DNA of 64,000 bases, from NCBI GenBank assembly GCA_000727475.1, contig KL647298.1, positions 2,364,410 to 2,428,409 on the forward strand, written 5' to 3'. A program made the position numbers and the translations under genes. Under the pieces are notes generated by a model, which saw only the letters and a list, made by a program, of their open reading frames with translations, was not told where the DNA came from and ran no database searches. Of this stretch, positions 35,498 to 49,100 are shown in pieces (positions within the stretch are counted from its first letter, which is position 1; each line of letters opens with the position of its first letter). The DNA is from Sarcocystis neurona (Eukaryota; Apicomplexa; Conoidasida; Eucoccidiorida; Sarcocystidae).

Positions 35498-38055
35498 GTA
35501 AAGGCAGCAGCATGGCGGAAAATATACGGCAATATTAGGGGTTCAGGTGTATGTCTGAACCGAGAACGTATGTATCACACTGTGTTAAAACACTTGCGTG
35601 CGTGTGAGGGATTCGTTTTGCAGGTTGGCCACTGACATGCACTCAAAGCTGCAGGCATATCCGTGAAGCAGTGTGACTCTTTTTCCACAGAGATCGACAG
35701 ACACACTGAGGACCAGTTCTGGACATCGAGATTAGCTGCTGGTGTGCAAGCAGCTGTTGGTGTGCAACGCAGTAGTCACCTCCTCCGGTGCGATGGCCTC
35801 GACAAACGCACGGCCACACACGTCCTACACCGGTGTGCACGCACGTGCGGCAAAAATTTTCCGAATCATCTATATTAGACCTACGTACCCCTACCTCCTC
35901 GATCGCATGCCTGGTTGAATTTACGCATGTAGGCTACTAGTTATACTTCTAGTGCCATACAATAGGTAGGGATTCGCTTTACACAGAGTGCATTCGTGTA
36001 AAACGTGGGTCTCTTCCTTTCGAGCGACTGTCCGATTCGTACTAGAAAATGCATTATTTCACATGTGCATGCACACCTTCATTATGAAATTCTCTTGCAG
36101 AAAACTTGCTGTATGTGGAGAAGTTTTGCGCCACGTGTGCGGGGGCGTCCGGCGTGTATCTATTTCAGAACACACTCAAACTCTGCTGAGAAAACTGAAT
36201 TGGCGAAAAGCGAACTTCTTTCCTATTTCTTTCTTAAAAAACAGGCACACTAACGAGTCTACTACTTGCATACGAGACGACTGGTACAGGGCGTGTTTCG
36301 CTTGTCTAGCCGTGGAAGGTGGGCAATACGCTCTGTTGCATCTTCGCTGTGATAGTGGTCATTACACGCCAGAACCTAACCAACTTCATGCAGAACACTA
36401 AAAAAGACTACCTTGCTTTCAAGGGGTGAAAAAAGGGGTGTGTTACTGTATATTTGGCAGTAATGCCTACTCATTATTAATCGAGGTATGTCATTACTGA
36501 TTTGAATGAACAACACAGGGATCCTCTTTTCTCATGCTAAACTGTATACACTTTGAGTCAAAGCAGAAACACACGATCTGATGAGGGCAACATAAGTGAA
36601 GCCTACGCGCGGAATTATTCGCGCTTAAAGATAACCACCGCAGACCCCTTCACTGATGATTTGTATCGGACGATGCAGTTCTTCATGCTGTACTCCACTG
36701 CTATTCTCCAGGTCGTCCCCCTTGATTTCTATGGCTCACCCGTTGTAGCCGCTACGACAGCTTCAGCTGTTCTACTGTTTTTTTGTGTAGCTCCATCCTT
36801 GTGACAACCGCTTTCCGCTGGTTGTTTGTTTTTTACGCCTACACTGTTCCACCAGCTGTTGCCGCTCAATTCTTACAGCCTTGCGTCGCTTACTAGTGTG
36901 CGCGTTCTTTCAATTGTACTACTGCGTTTGACAGCAGACAGTGTCCTTGCTTTACAGTTTTAGAATCAGACATCAAACAGCACTGCAACTGACTATTACG
37001 TAAAGATGTATTAGCACTCTCTTATGACCTGTTACGTAGAGCGTAAGTTCAATGTGGGATTTCCTCACGACCAACACACTGCTGCACCACAACTGACACG
37101 CGCTCGTCTGTGCAGTTGGCTGCAGATCAGCCGTAACGCAATAAATACACCAAAGTGTGCTACTCATCGTGCAGTGACGCCACGTATAACCAAGGTTTCC
37201 TCATCCGCCTCACATAAACTATACATAATGAACTAGACGAATATACGAACACCACTATGCCGGACTTGACTGTACTAAATGATTGAACTCCCTACGTAAG
37301 CTCAACGGTCTCTATAAGCACGGCAGACAGATGGTCCTCGACGCCACCGTAGTAATTACTGGTAACAACAGCGTAGACCAACAGAAGCCGTTCCGCTGCA
37401 TAGTATGTGGACATTTCGACAAGTTAATTTAGTACCTGCTTCTCCTGCGTGCCTTATAGAGCGAGCGGATGGGCCAAAAATCTTTAGCGACCGCGAAGGA
37501 AAACACCATACGGCAGACAAAAGAGCAAGCAGAACAAAATACGGAACGAATACCCTGCGCAGGTATACCGTGCGCAGTGACCGTTTTTCACACTGATGAG
37601 CCGACGCGCTGATTTCTCTGGAGAGCCCAGCCTTTTCACGGCTTTAGCGCTCGTCTGCACGCTTTCGTCACCGGTTTCAAGGAAATGTAATTGGGAGTAT
37701 GGTGCGCATGTGTACACCAGGAGTACAGCGTAGCGAACACGGGCACTGAAGACACACAGACGCGTCCGAGTCCACAACACAGGGAGTCCCAGATTATTAC
37801 ACGATTCAACTGGGAACAGTAGCTGTCTCTGTTGAGGGCACTATCCTAGAAAACACAACATTTTCGGGTAAGATTGTAGCAATGCAGTTCCGCTACTTCT
37901 GGTGCCGGACAGTGATAAAATTCGTCTTGCCGCAGACGAGACGCCTCTCGTGGAAAACATTCGTGAAGCGGGCAATGGGAACGTCGTGCTAGACTCTGGC
38001 GCACAGCTCCGTGACGTCCTACGCAGATGACGATTCGAAAACTGGGTGGCATTTG
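35498..38055. other. No confident gene
   Basis: Only short frames on either strand. The most protein-like are a plus frame at 36553-36804 (ADPFTDDLYRTMQFFMLYST) and one at 35988-36401. Neither has supporting splice sites or recognisable domains. Confidence 0.35.
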
Positions 38056-38742
38056 TCAACACAAATCTGGCGTGCTGACAACTTGTGTATCCTCGTCGGA
38101 GAGGCCGAGGTAGTTGGCTGCGAAAAGAAGTTCAAGAGCAATATCACTCTCTACCTGAAACATTCCGCTGTGTCCGCGGTCTCGATACCAATTATGGCGA
38201 AACTGTAAGTATTCGACAGTTTTTTGAAGAATACGACGGCGTATGGTCGGCAAGTTGATTTCAGCTTTGCGCCCCTCGCTGAAGCTTGTTTCCCCTTGCT
38301 CGCCCCTGGCCAGCATTCTCCGGAATAAGTCGCACTCGGCTGCAACTTCCCTCTCAATGAATATGGCGGTGCCTTCCGCGCAAATCAGTTTGACTTGCGT
38401 TTCCTTATCCCAGCCTTTTTCCTTTTTTCGTCGTTCTTTTGCCTTCTTATTAGTGTCGCCAGCGAGCTGTTGATGTGAGTCAACTACGGCAGTGGCTTTA
38501 TCTTCTTCCACGCCTACTTCCCCGGCGGGAGCGTCTTCTTCTCCATTCTTTACTGGAGATTGCACTGAGCTTCCTTCTACGGCTGAGATTTCACACCCTA
38601 CCCCGCTTCTCGTAATCTCACGTTTTTCGGCCTCCTCGCAGAAGCAGACGGTTTTCTTCAGCACGTTTTCGTTCACTGAAATTGCATCCGGTGCTGCGTT
38701 GGCCGCCTCCGACGCTGCTCGCTGCCCTACAGAAGAATCCAT
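38056..38742 (-). CDS. Elongin C-like (Skp1/BTB-POZ fold) protein
   Basis: A single intact exon of 228 codons from ATG (38742) to stop. From about residue 117 to 217 it follows the Elongin C family: VKLICAEG at the first strand, a basic/acidic alternation EREVAAECDLFRRML, the INLPTIRRRILQKTVEYL helix, and the hallmark C-terminal IALELLFAANYLGL. Elongin C bridges elongin B and BC-box proteins in cullin-RING ubiquitin ligases and in the Elongin elongation complex. The family is normally about 110 residues; here a 115-residue charged N-terminal extension (Glu/Ala/Lys-rich, ending in the basic cluster KKAKERRKKEKG) precedes the fold, and about 11 residues follow it. Compared with Skp1, the C-terminal F-box-binding helices are absent. 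There is no intron and no sign of decay. Confidence in the family is high; the start codon is the first in-frame ATG and could be internal. Confidence 0.88.
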   Translation of the reverse strand: MDSSVGQRAASEAANAAPDAISVNENVLKKTVCFCEEAEKREITRSGVGCEISAVEGSSVQSPVKNGEEDAPAGEVGVEEDKATAVVDSHQQLAGDTNKKAKERRKKEKGWDKETQVKLICAEGTAIFIEREVAAECDLFRRMLARGEQGETSFSEGRKAEINLPTIRRRILQKTVEYLQFRHNWYRDRGHSGMFQVESDIALELLFAANYLGLSDEDTQVVSTPDLC

Positions 38743-41700
38743 ATCCGCACTCCCAGCGTGTAGTCAGTCACAAGTGAAGCAACGAATCAGCTGTGCCTGT
38801 TAGAAAAAAAAAGTACTCTTCCGTTCCCCCCACGTCACGCATCCTTGCGATGTATGTGAGGAAACTCAGGGGTGACCTTAACAGTAAGGTGCGAAGCACG
38901 TAAGACGAACCACGTAGTCACCTCTGCACACATGTTAAAGTGTGTTGATTTGCTCTGTCCAAGCATACAAACGCCTATCATCGCACGTCTCCTTGAACTC
39001 TGCGGCGTCCCCATGTGAGAGCGCGGACAGATCCTTCAGACGCGCACAGTGTGCTATTCTGCTAACATGCTACATTGCTGTGGTATACAGGGAGCGTTCT
39101 AGCAAGGATATGTAGACTTTCAACTCTTGTCGTCATACAGCAACTGTGGAAACCGAAGCCTGGATAAAATGACGGCAAACATCACTCTCAGCCGGTGAGA
39201 TATCCGGCCCGCCTACGTACACACGTAAAATGCCGTAGCTCCAATCGAGAAAGAGTTCTCATCTACCGGCCGTTTCTACCCTGTGCGAGTCAATAACGCC
39301 CAACACGCCGCAGGGCCTGCACAACAACTGTTACATACATCCATACACTTGAACACAGGCAACAGCTTTGCAGCCGGGCACACACGCTACAGTAGTGGAT
39401 GGATCGAGAACAGGTGCACTATTCCTTGTTCTGCACCTCCGTAGAATGGCAAGGAAAAATCTCGACTAAAACTACTCGGCAAAAACAGAAACGACGTTCT
39501 TCTGATTTTGTCTTCATCAGTGTTGTGACGCCGTGTCGTCGTTGTGAGTATTGCTGCGCTGCATGCGTGTGTCGGTGACAGCGTTGTTGCTAGATGCAAA
39601 TCGAATTGCAGGCAACGCTGAAGCTATACCATACATGAAATTCGACCTGGAATAATACAGCTGATTTCGACCAATGACTGTGCCACAAGCTTTTCATGTT
39701 TTTTCTTGCACGTCCTCACGTATTTTCATTAACGAAATCTCCAGCACTGGAACATACTTGCGGACAGCATCCAACTGTGTTCCATTTTAGTGCGCACAGT
39801 GATTCTACAGCCGAGTTCACTCGCAGCGCGGAATGCGTTTTCAAGGAGTCGGGTTGAACCATTTTCTTTTTCTTAGTTCTGGCATCTGCCCAATAATGTG
39901 TGACGACTCCTTTGTCACGTGGGCACCTATTTTAGCGTAGACATAGTCTTTTAAAGTGGCGCCACAGAATTTACATAAACACGAAACAGAAAGCACTGTG
40001 GTATTCCTTTCACAGAGGATCGGTCGATCGTGGAAAGCCATCGTATAGAGGAAGACGCCTGCTGCTATTGTGACTTCGCTGCAACAGGTTGAACGGTATT
40101 GCCTTCAGGAGATACGGAAGCTACATTTTCGAGTACGGTTTACACGATGAGCAGCGACATCAAGTACGAGCGCATCTTCTGCGCGGAACAAATTAACGTC
40201 CCTCCTCAACTCCCTCCCCTTCTGAAGGACTATTCGAAGCAAGTGCGTAGGAGGAGCTAAACGGTGTGGTAGCGATACTGAGTGCCCCTTGGCGCTCTAA
40301 ATATGTGAATGTGCGTATGTGTAGCTGTGGACAAAACATGGGAAGAAGGGCCCAGCCGGCGTTTAGCTGTTGCCTTCTACCTCTGCCGGCCGGTAGTTGA
40401 CAAGCGCACCACTCCATTGTGAAGTTTCATTTCCAAACGAAAAGTGTTTGAGACAAAGCTACCTCTCCGCTTTTGTATTATACAAGCTGAAAACTAGCGT
40501 CAACTCCAGTTTCTTTCCCCAGTTCACTTGTTCTAGGCGACACCCATGTGTCTACAACCACACCGACATGCCAGCGACTGACAGGTGTATGCACAGACGA
40601 ATGAATACTCAGCACCACGGACCAACATCGACGCCGTGAAGAAGTCTACATGCTAGCATTCATGCAAATTTATACCTGAACATCAGAGAAGAAAGTGCCG
40701 CTTCTGTCTACCGTGCGCATTCTGACGAGGGGCAAATCACGTTATAGAAGTAAAGATGCTGAACGGCGACGTCCACTACATACATACAAACGCGTTCGTG
40801 AAAAGGGTACACACGTATATATCTGCACGCGACTTTTGTTTGTCTAGTTGCTGTCTCTGCTTTCTCGTTAGAAGGATCCAGTGGCACTTGCGCTGTAGAT
40901 AAATTCGAGGGCAGCTAGACGATTAAAACAGTACTTCTAACGGATGCAAAAGGAAACTCTCCTCTGCCTCGCTCTCCCTTGTCTAGCACAGGGAAGTCCT
41001 CTGGATGTAAAGATACTGCGGATGTAACAATACTGCAGAATTAAGCTTGGTTGTCGTGCGCTGCGTTGACAGGTCATTCGAGAAAATCCTACAAGAGGAA
41101 TGACAGGTACTGCGGTTGGCGCTAACACTGGATGAGTCCAAAGAAGAAACTTCTTCCGAATTTTGCTTCCGCCGTTTTCGAGTTACACAGTGTGGATCTG
41201 CAAAGAAGACACAGTGCCACGTAAACACAGGGAGACAGAGAGACACAGATGCACAAATGAAGTTCCGATACAACTTCTCAATAATTACGACTATTCAAGG
41301 TGCCGATCTTTGCGCGCTCAGTACAAAGTGGTGCACAGATGCTACATGACGCATATATGTGTGAGGCTCAAAGGCTACTCCTGTTTATATAGGCCTTGAT
41401 ATACATATGTAAATACACTGGCTTTGTACCGCTCTTGAAATCCTTCATAATTTAGTGTATTACACTCACACACACCTTCAACGCGAAACCCCACGTGCAA
41501 CACTTGACACAGAGATTTACAGATATTCGAAAGTATGGGCATGCGCTTCAAGGAAGGCTCGTTAGGCGCCACTGTAGACCCACCAGATCAGTGGTGACGA
41601 GGAGGAGGTGCGGCTACAGCAGTCACACTTCCTCATCGTCAACAACGACATGAGGTATCGCCTGTGAGCGCTGAAGGTCGTGGTGTGAGGTTACCCTTCG

Positions 41701-42861
41701 ATAGATTTTCTTTTTACAAGTTACCCGCCGAATGCAGTTTGGCTACGTCCTCAACTCGTTGCGAGCATTCCGTTCGTAGAATATAGAGACGATTGGATCC
41801 TTTCACTAGACGTCCCCTCATAAGTTCACACTCGTAAATAGTACCGGAAACGCACGACGAGATGCAACTGTTCTCGTCTACGAGGTCTGAATGACAGTGA
41901 AGTGAAGGTCGTGCTACTGAAATGCACGTGGTTTTGACGTATATTCGAAAAACGAAATGAGATGGACAACCACGTATGCTTCGGTGTCAATGATGTTTCA
42001 GACAAACTAGCTATCGAACAAAAGCTGTACGAATGGTCCTACGCGTTTTTCAAGCGCAAGCTACACACAGGTACAGGGACATTAACCGTTAACAGATGCG
42101 CCAGTAGCTCGGCTACACGGCTATGTGCATCTCGCTGTCATACTGCAACACAGTGAGCGCGGCGGCTTTTTGATGTGCTCACGTTTGGTGTCTTACTGGC
42201 CTTCTGTCAGCTTGTAATGTTCACACACGCACACGAATACACGCTTTTGGCAGGCGTGCATCCACGATTGTATGCACGCTTATGGTTACCACTGTGGCAC
42301 CAATCTGCAAGCGTGCAAGCACATCTAAACGTACGTAGCCGCGTCTTTATTCACAAGTGTACTCATATAATTTGGAAGTATATATATGTACGCATAAAAG
42401 TGCACGTACGCCTACGTAACGTGCACAGGTTGCTTATACCAGCATCTACGTCACTCGATTGCTCGCGCAGTTACGTACCTGTCTGCGAAGAGCGGCTTCA
42501 CGACAAGCTTCCTGCCCCGCAGAAAAACACTGCTTATATTCGTGGTTACGCAGCATTCACCGCATTCCGTACGAACAAATTTACTGCGTTCAAAGTCGTA
42601 AATCTGCCTTCTCCAGAACTACCTAGGCGATAAAACGGAGCCTGTTTCTATGCATGATATGAAAGAGACTTTCGTTGTACGTCGCAAATATCAGTAAACG
42701 TTTCTTTCCACGCACGGACGGGTATGGGCACACACGGAGGCATACACATACGTGCAGCCCACCAGTGTGCATACGTGATTAGTATGTGCTGCGTAATCAA
42801 ACGTTCAGCTGATCTCCTAATCATAATCGACAAGTACGGCGTCCACTTGTGCTTCACAAGG
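38743..42861. other. No confident gene
   Basis: Includes the 5' flank of the Elongin C-like gene. Frames are short on both strands. The longest (42175-42633, plus, 152 codons) is rich in His/Tyr/Arg from TACG/CACG sequence and is not convincing. Confidence 0.4.
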
Positions 42862-43041
42862 ATGCACCGTAGAGGCGCACCAAAACTAAGGGTATTCTCC
42901 GAAAATTCATCTTTCACTACGCGTTTCGAGTTGTGTTTACGGCATTTCCCCATGCATCGCAGGTCCGCACCGAAACTAAGAATATTCTTCAAAAATTCAT
43001 CCTCCTCCACGCGTTCGGAGTTTTATATACGGCATTCTCCC
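42862..43041 (+). repeat. Tandem pair of 90-bp units
   Basis: Units 42862-42951 and 42952-43041 abut exactly with no indels. In one plus frame both read as 30 residues (MHRRGAPKLRVF and MHRRSAPKLRIF at the starts). The minus strand is also open across both (containing NILSFGADLRC and NTLSFGAPLRC). About 10 of 22 differences fall at third positions of the plus frame, a weak coding hint. Confidence 0.9.
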
Positions 43042-43360
43042 TAGACAAGACTGTCCACACTTATAAGTTTGTCTGTGTGCAAGTGTAACCGTTCTTTCCT
43101 TTCTCCAGTGCAGGGTGTGAGTTTCACCTGATACACACGCAAATACATGTGAATGTTCACATGTGTGAGAACGCGTTTGCCCCTGCTGGGACGGCTACAT
43201 TGTGCGACCACTGCGATTTGTTTGTCAAACAACTGGTTGACTACAGAGAAGCCGGAAGAACTGCCTAAAATTGACGGCTATTCGATCTCAGAGCAGTAAC
43301 GAGCACGTGGCTGGGCACCGCGAGACGGCTTCGGCTGCCTCATCATCGGGACCCGGTCCT
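43042..43360. other. Nothing seen
   Basis: No coding, RNA or repeat signal that I would defend. Confidence 0.4.
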
Positions 43361-44400
43361 CGCTTAGGAAGATCAGCAGCATCTTTTCCACACCGCACAC
43401 CACAGGGCCCCTAACTACAGCAGCGGCAGCAGTCCAAGTGGCAAGATCATCAACAACAGCCTGTGAACAGTAGCAACAGTAATAGCGTATCGGCACGAGC
43501 AGTAGCACTGTCTCGGCAGCAGTAGTGCTACGTTCACGCAGCAGGAGCAGCAGACGCCTTGCAGGTGCAGAGTATCTGTGTCCGCACCGGCGTCGCTGGG
43601 TAGTATAGCATGCAAATGCTTCTGGCAGCAGTACTACTTATGAGAAGCGCATGCAACAGATCAGCTTCAGCAGGATATGTAAGCAGCACGAGCTGCGGAC
43701 CCGAGACCGCCAGTTCCTGTTTTGTTCTTTTCAGCCCTAGGAAAAAACTTCGAAAAGCCGGGTTTGCGAGCTGCGAAATGCCGCGTGGTGAAACCCGCGT
43801 CAGCAATTAGTCACCTCGACTAGCACTACGAACGGGATACAAGTGACACCAGAAAAACGCCACCAACTGCTGCAGCGATTCGTCCCCACCAGCAGCAGTT
43901 TTTTTTTTGTGCTGCTGGGAATATGGAGCAGCAACAGCAGTATATTAACGATAAGGTGGGTCAACAGCTGTCGCACGGGCGTGTCAATAACATCAGGCAG
44001 TCGATGACAGTAGGTGGATATGACACGTGGAGATCAACTTGAGCACCTGCCACTGCAGCAACAGCATGTTCAGATTACCAGCTGTTCGTTCGCAGGGCAG
44101 CAGTTCACGTTCAGCACGGGAGAGGTCGTTAGAATAGCAGCATTTCGTATCAACGGTTGACGTTGTAGGGGAGCTACAACGGCGGGCTGTTCGCAGCGGC
44201 GCGTGACTGTTAGCAAGAATGGGTTGGCGACTTCCCATATATTCGAGAACCATGTCAAATTGTGGACTGCAGTTGCCGCAGGTGCACCCGCAGCAGCAGG
44301 TTCATCACAGTAGCCGCATCAGTTCGCCAGCAGCAGAATAGCCCTCCCAGCAGCAACAAAATCTCAGATACCAGGTTCTCCTCCAGCCCAGAGGGGCTAC
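43361..44400. repeat. Isolated CAG/CTG island
   Basis: Many short CAG/GCAGCA tracts on the plus strand, plus a run of nine or more T at 43900. It lies in an otherwise repeat-poor block. No open frame here is longer than about 90 codons, so the island is probably non-coding. Confidence 0.7.
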
Positions 44401-45610
44401 TCCAGAGCTGAACTGAGATCTACATAGTTACCGGTGTGTAACGTATGGAAGGTGACTGGCTATATTTGTAATGCATACTTCTACAAAATGGAGGGCGAAA
44501 CAGTGTTCCTTCGCAGTAGCCAATTTTCACTAGACCAAAGAAGGTGGGTGCAAGTGTTGAAAACGACGTCTACTGATCCCAAACAATACGAGGCGTATAC
44601 CTCAATAGCAGGGCCATGCATGGCCTGTACGATTTCCCGCTAAACAGCAAGCCTGCAGCTTTCTGCGAGCCAAGCCAAAGGGTTCTTAGGTTGAACCCCA
44701 GAACTTTCCTCAGAAGCCAGATGAGAAAAAACGTGCCCTAAAGGGCAGTTCGTCGTTGCAGCGTGCAGCGACTTTTTGTGCAAGGCCGCAATACTCTTAT
44801 GTGCGGAAAATCGAGACGTGAAGTAGCAGAAAAAGGCCCTACTAAGCGGCAGGTGGACGATTACAGAAGAGAATGCATATGGCATATGTATGCTGCATTT
44901 CACGCCAAATAAAAAGTGTGCCGCACACAGACAATTTCAAAAATAAGCCCGCCCCAGCGCACGTACGTGTGCAGCTCCGTTGGTGCCGACAAAGTTGCTG
45001 CCCGATGCAGAGATCTGAAGAAAGCGAAGCAAGAATGTGCGTACATCGGCGTGCAGTTGTTATACACAAACGTGCACACAAATGAGTACCTTTATATGTA
45101 GAAGCTGTTATATATAGGCACACATTCAGGCTTTGAGCGAGCTTTTTGTGTGGGTGACAGAAGACGGTACGAGCGAACTCTTATTAAATCGCCTTCTGAA
45201 AGGTGCTGCACGGCGTCAACTCAGACGGAATATCAGACAGAAGAGGCCAGAAAATGTACAGAAGGAGTTACCTCTCCCTCACCAACTATCTTTTAATTTT
45301 GTACCTAGCTGCCTAACACACTGTACCTGTCTGTGTCTACCGCTCGACCTCTCTATCAATCTAAGTTACAAGTGTTTCTGCATACGCACCAAGATGTCCG
45401 CGTCCCAGTAGTGTTCTCAGCTGCTCTTGCTCCACCTCTACACTAACGTCGGTGCGTCTGTTCCTCTGCCCTTCGCAGTGTGCGCTTTCTGCATGTATAA
45501 ATCTTGGATAAAAATTACTCAGATAATGCCGTCCTTTCGATCAGTGGCAACAGCAGCCAAAAACGCGCACCCGTGCTACAGGCATGAGTCCTCATACCAA
45601 TTTTCAGTCG
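44401..45610. other. No confident gene; one plus-strand exon candidate
   Basis: After an AG at 45130 a plus frame encodes ALSELFVWVTEDGTSELLLN and then Arg-rich sequence. It might be a single exon. No partner exon or domain was found. Confidence 0.25.
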
Positions 45611-45614
45611 CACA

Positions 45615-45745
45615 TGTATATATATATATATATGCACACACACACACACACACACACACAGACAGAGACACAGACACAGATACAGGCACACACACACACA
45701 CACATACACACACAAAAACAAACAAGCATATATATATATATATTT
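45615..45745. repeat. TA, CA and ACAG microsatellite cluster
   Basis: Successive TA, CA (about 12 units), CAGACA, CA and TA tracts. Confidence 0.95.
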
Positions 45746-46187
45746 CTTTACCTACATGATATGTAACATGTGTTTTATATCGTATACAGTAGACGTCAAT
45801 ACATATAGATACGTACACACATACATACATAACATATATACATATATACCTAACTACACACAGTATATGCATATATATAGTTTACCTACCCGTACAAGCA
45901 AGAATGCAGAGCGCGTTAAAATTGAGACACCGCCGAAAGCAAAAAAAGTATAGACAGGGGGACGCACTAGGCATCCCGCTGAATCAAAAACTCCAGAGCG
46001 AGGCCCAGATATATTTCTCGTCCTGCGTCTTAACCTCTCGCGAAGAAGTCACTTGCTTCCAAAAGATATCCTGGGGCTCCACACGCACAACTGACGAAGA
46101 GAGAACGGAAGAAGAGATGACTTTGATCAAAGAAAAAAAGACAGACGGCGCGCGGTCGACCGTGTGGCAACCGTTTTACTCGCGTCT

Positions 46188-49100
46188 TCACTCCGGCTCC
46201 CCAGTGTATGCGCCTCGCATGTGCGCGATCAGCCGGGGGTCGGGAACGCTCTCCGCCAGCGCCTGCTCGCCGAGCCGCGTGTGGAAGTCCTGCGGACACC
46301 GAAAAACACATTAAATCCCCCTTCTCCTTCTTCGTCTTCTTTGTCCTCTTCTTCTCCTCCAAGAATTTTCTCTCTTAGCGTCCTGTGTCCCTTTCCTGAT
46401 GTTCCGAACCATCTCCCTCTTTTCCTCCTCTTCCTCCTTCTCATCCCCTTCTACGCACACATATGTATATATATATATATATTGATTGACGACTTGTGTG
46501 TCTCGACATTCACACACGTGTATCTTCCCAGACTTTCCGGTTCCTCCTTCTGTCTTCATTCTGCTCGTATTTCTCTCTCTCGTCTCTCTTCTCTCTTGCC
46601 CTCTCTTCTCCTGACCTGCTCTCCACATCAACCCCCAGGCACATATCTTTGCAAACCCTCCAAACAAAGACGTACATACTACGCCTATGTATGCGTACCA
46701 CGTGCCTATACACATTAATATAGAGAGACAGATAAATAAATATGTACAAGAAGACACAGACATCTTCGGGTATACGCAGCGGGTGCGCAGACAGGTGACC
46801 GATGCAAGGGACACACACTTCAAGACTCGTGTGTGCCAGAAGCGCTGGCATGAAGAGATGCCAAATATGCGTACCTCCTGCACATACCCGCCCGAAGAAG
46901 AGTACTGTGCGGCGTGACTTCGTATTTCCCACTTTCCCGCACGAGTTTCCACGACGTCTTCTTGTAGTCTCTACACGTAGAAGAAGAAGAGCTCCCTATT
47001 TCCCTTACACATACATACGCACATAAATATGCGTGGATACATGCATATATATACATACCTGTTGACAGAGGAAGACACACATGCATGTATGTATATATAT
47101 TTCTCTCTCTCGACAGGTGTGTATGCCTGTGTGTGTCTCTCTTTCTCTCTCTCTATCTGTCTAATACGTGTTTGTCGATCTATCTATCGGTCTCCGTCTC
47201 AAAGCTTCCTCTCGAAGCTTCCCCATACGCGTCTACACTGGGAGTACGAACAACGATTTTCTTGGAGGAGCATTCCCTCCAAAGATAAGAAATATAAGAT
47301 CGCTAGGCTCCTGTGGATGTTCTATCCTGCAGAGGCGCCGTGCCGTCCTGCTTATATATATATACATATACCCACCTATACGTGTTTACATATGTAGCGA
47401 CCTGGACGTCGTGATACTTGGCGTGCTGCGGAGGACACCTATATATATATATATGTGTAGAGACTGCCGACCCGCACACGTTTTCTGTGAAAGCATTCGC
47501 TTGAGCAGAAGAAAGAGGCCACAGTGCGTTGCACCACTACGCCCAAGGCAGAGGTATTCGCTGTACGTACACCCAAAGCGTCTCAGGGCAACGCCGCAGC
47601 AGCAGTCAGACGACGCTGAATAGCCTTCTTGCACAGTTTGGTGTGTGCTGTATTATATTGTCGTCCCAAGTAAAAGCGAGTGTCGGCGAGAAGGCAAATA
47701 AAAGATGCGCATGCAGACGAATAAAAACGTCACACTCACATGCACCTATTTGTATGTAAATCTTTACATCTCTCTCTATCTGTCTCTTTCCCTGTATCGA
47801 CCTATATGTAACACTCTATGCACGTATGTCTACATCTATCTATATATCTATATCTATCTATATATATATATAAATGTACAAATGTGTGTCTGCCTTTCTC
47901 TCTCTTCTTCTTATGTGTACACCTATATACAGGTGTTCTCACAGGTTAATGTGTGCGTACGTAGCATCTTCTCGTATGCAGAAGGTGGCGGCACACGCCG
48001 AGGTGGGACAGCAGCACCTTGCGGGGTGTGCACTGCACCCGCACCAATATTTTGCTCGCTGCATGCGGCAGACAACTCTACCTCCGCCACACGGCAGTGA
48101 AAGATGCTACACACACACATATATACACAAGTATGCAGTGTCTATCATCTGTTTGTGAGTATTTATGATGGTCCTAAATACGTACACGTATTAGCAGTGA
48201 AAGATGCTACACACACGTGTACAGATATGCAAGATCTGCGATACATATAGATCAATATTGAGAATGATCCTATACTGATATATATCTACATGCACATGTA
48301 TATATATATATGTACAGGCAGTGAAAGATGCTTCACACACACATCCATACAGATATGCAAGACCTGTTATATATATATATATATGTGTATATATATATGC
48401 ACCCCCTCCCAGGCACCCCACCTGTTCACAGGCACATACACACATATACGCACATACACACAAAGACACTACCAAGCATATTATCCTCCTCATGTGCAAT
48501 ACATTTGATGAATAACGCCTGTCATATATATACACGAAGAAGGGTACATACAAATACATTAATCACCATAAATTCGTAAGCACTCACCACGTCTATATAC
48601 GAAGATTGCAGACACGAGGAAGCTGCCACTGCTCGGCGTGGGTGTCTAGACACCGGATTTCACAGACATCAAAGAACCCGGACATATACGTACGTATCTC
48701 TTTCTAGCCCCCTTTCTCTGTCTTTCTGTCTTTCTCTAGCCCCGTACTACATGCTTGCAACGCGTTCTAAAAAGGACGTCCACAGACGTAGATATCTATC
48801 TATGTATCTATCTATCTGTCGATGATCTATCTAGCTATCTACGTATCCATCAATCTATACCTACCTATATCTATCTATACCTATCTATATCTATCTACGT
48901 CTACCTATCTTTCTATATCTATGTTTTACCTCTATATATCTATCCACCTATGTCTACGTACCTACCTATATCTATCTATTTATATCTATCTACCTATCTA
49001 TATGTATGTGTCTAGATATACTCTATCTATCTATCTATCTATAGTTATCTACGTATATCTATCCATCTATATCAACCTGTGTATCCATATATATATATAT

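Noticed and set aside
46888..46970. Minus-strand exon candidate (YKKTSWKLVRESGKYEV) with good borders
   Set aside because: Its phases (2 in, 1 out) do not fit between the flanking exons, which join each other directly in phase.
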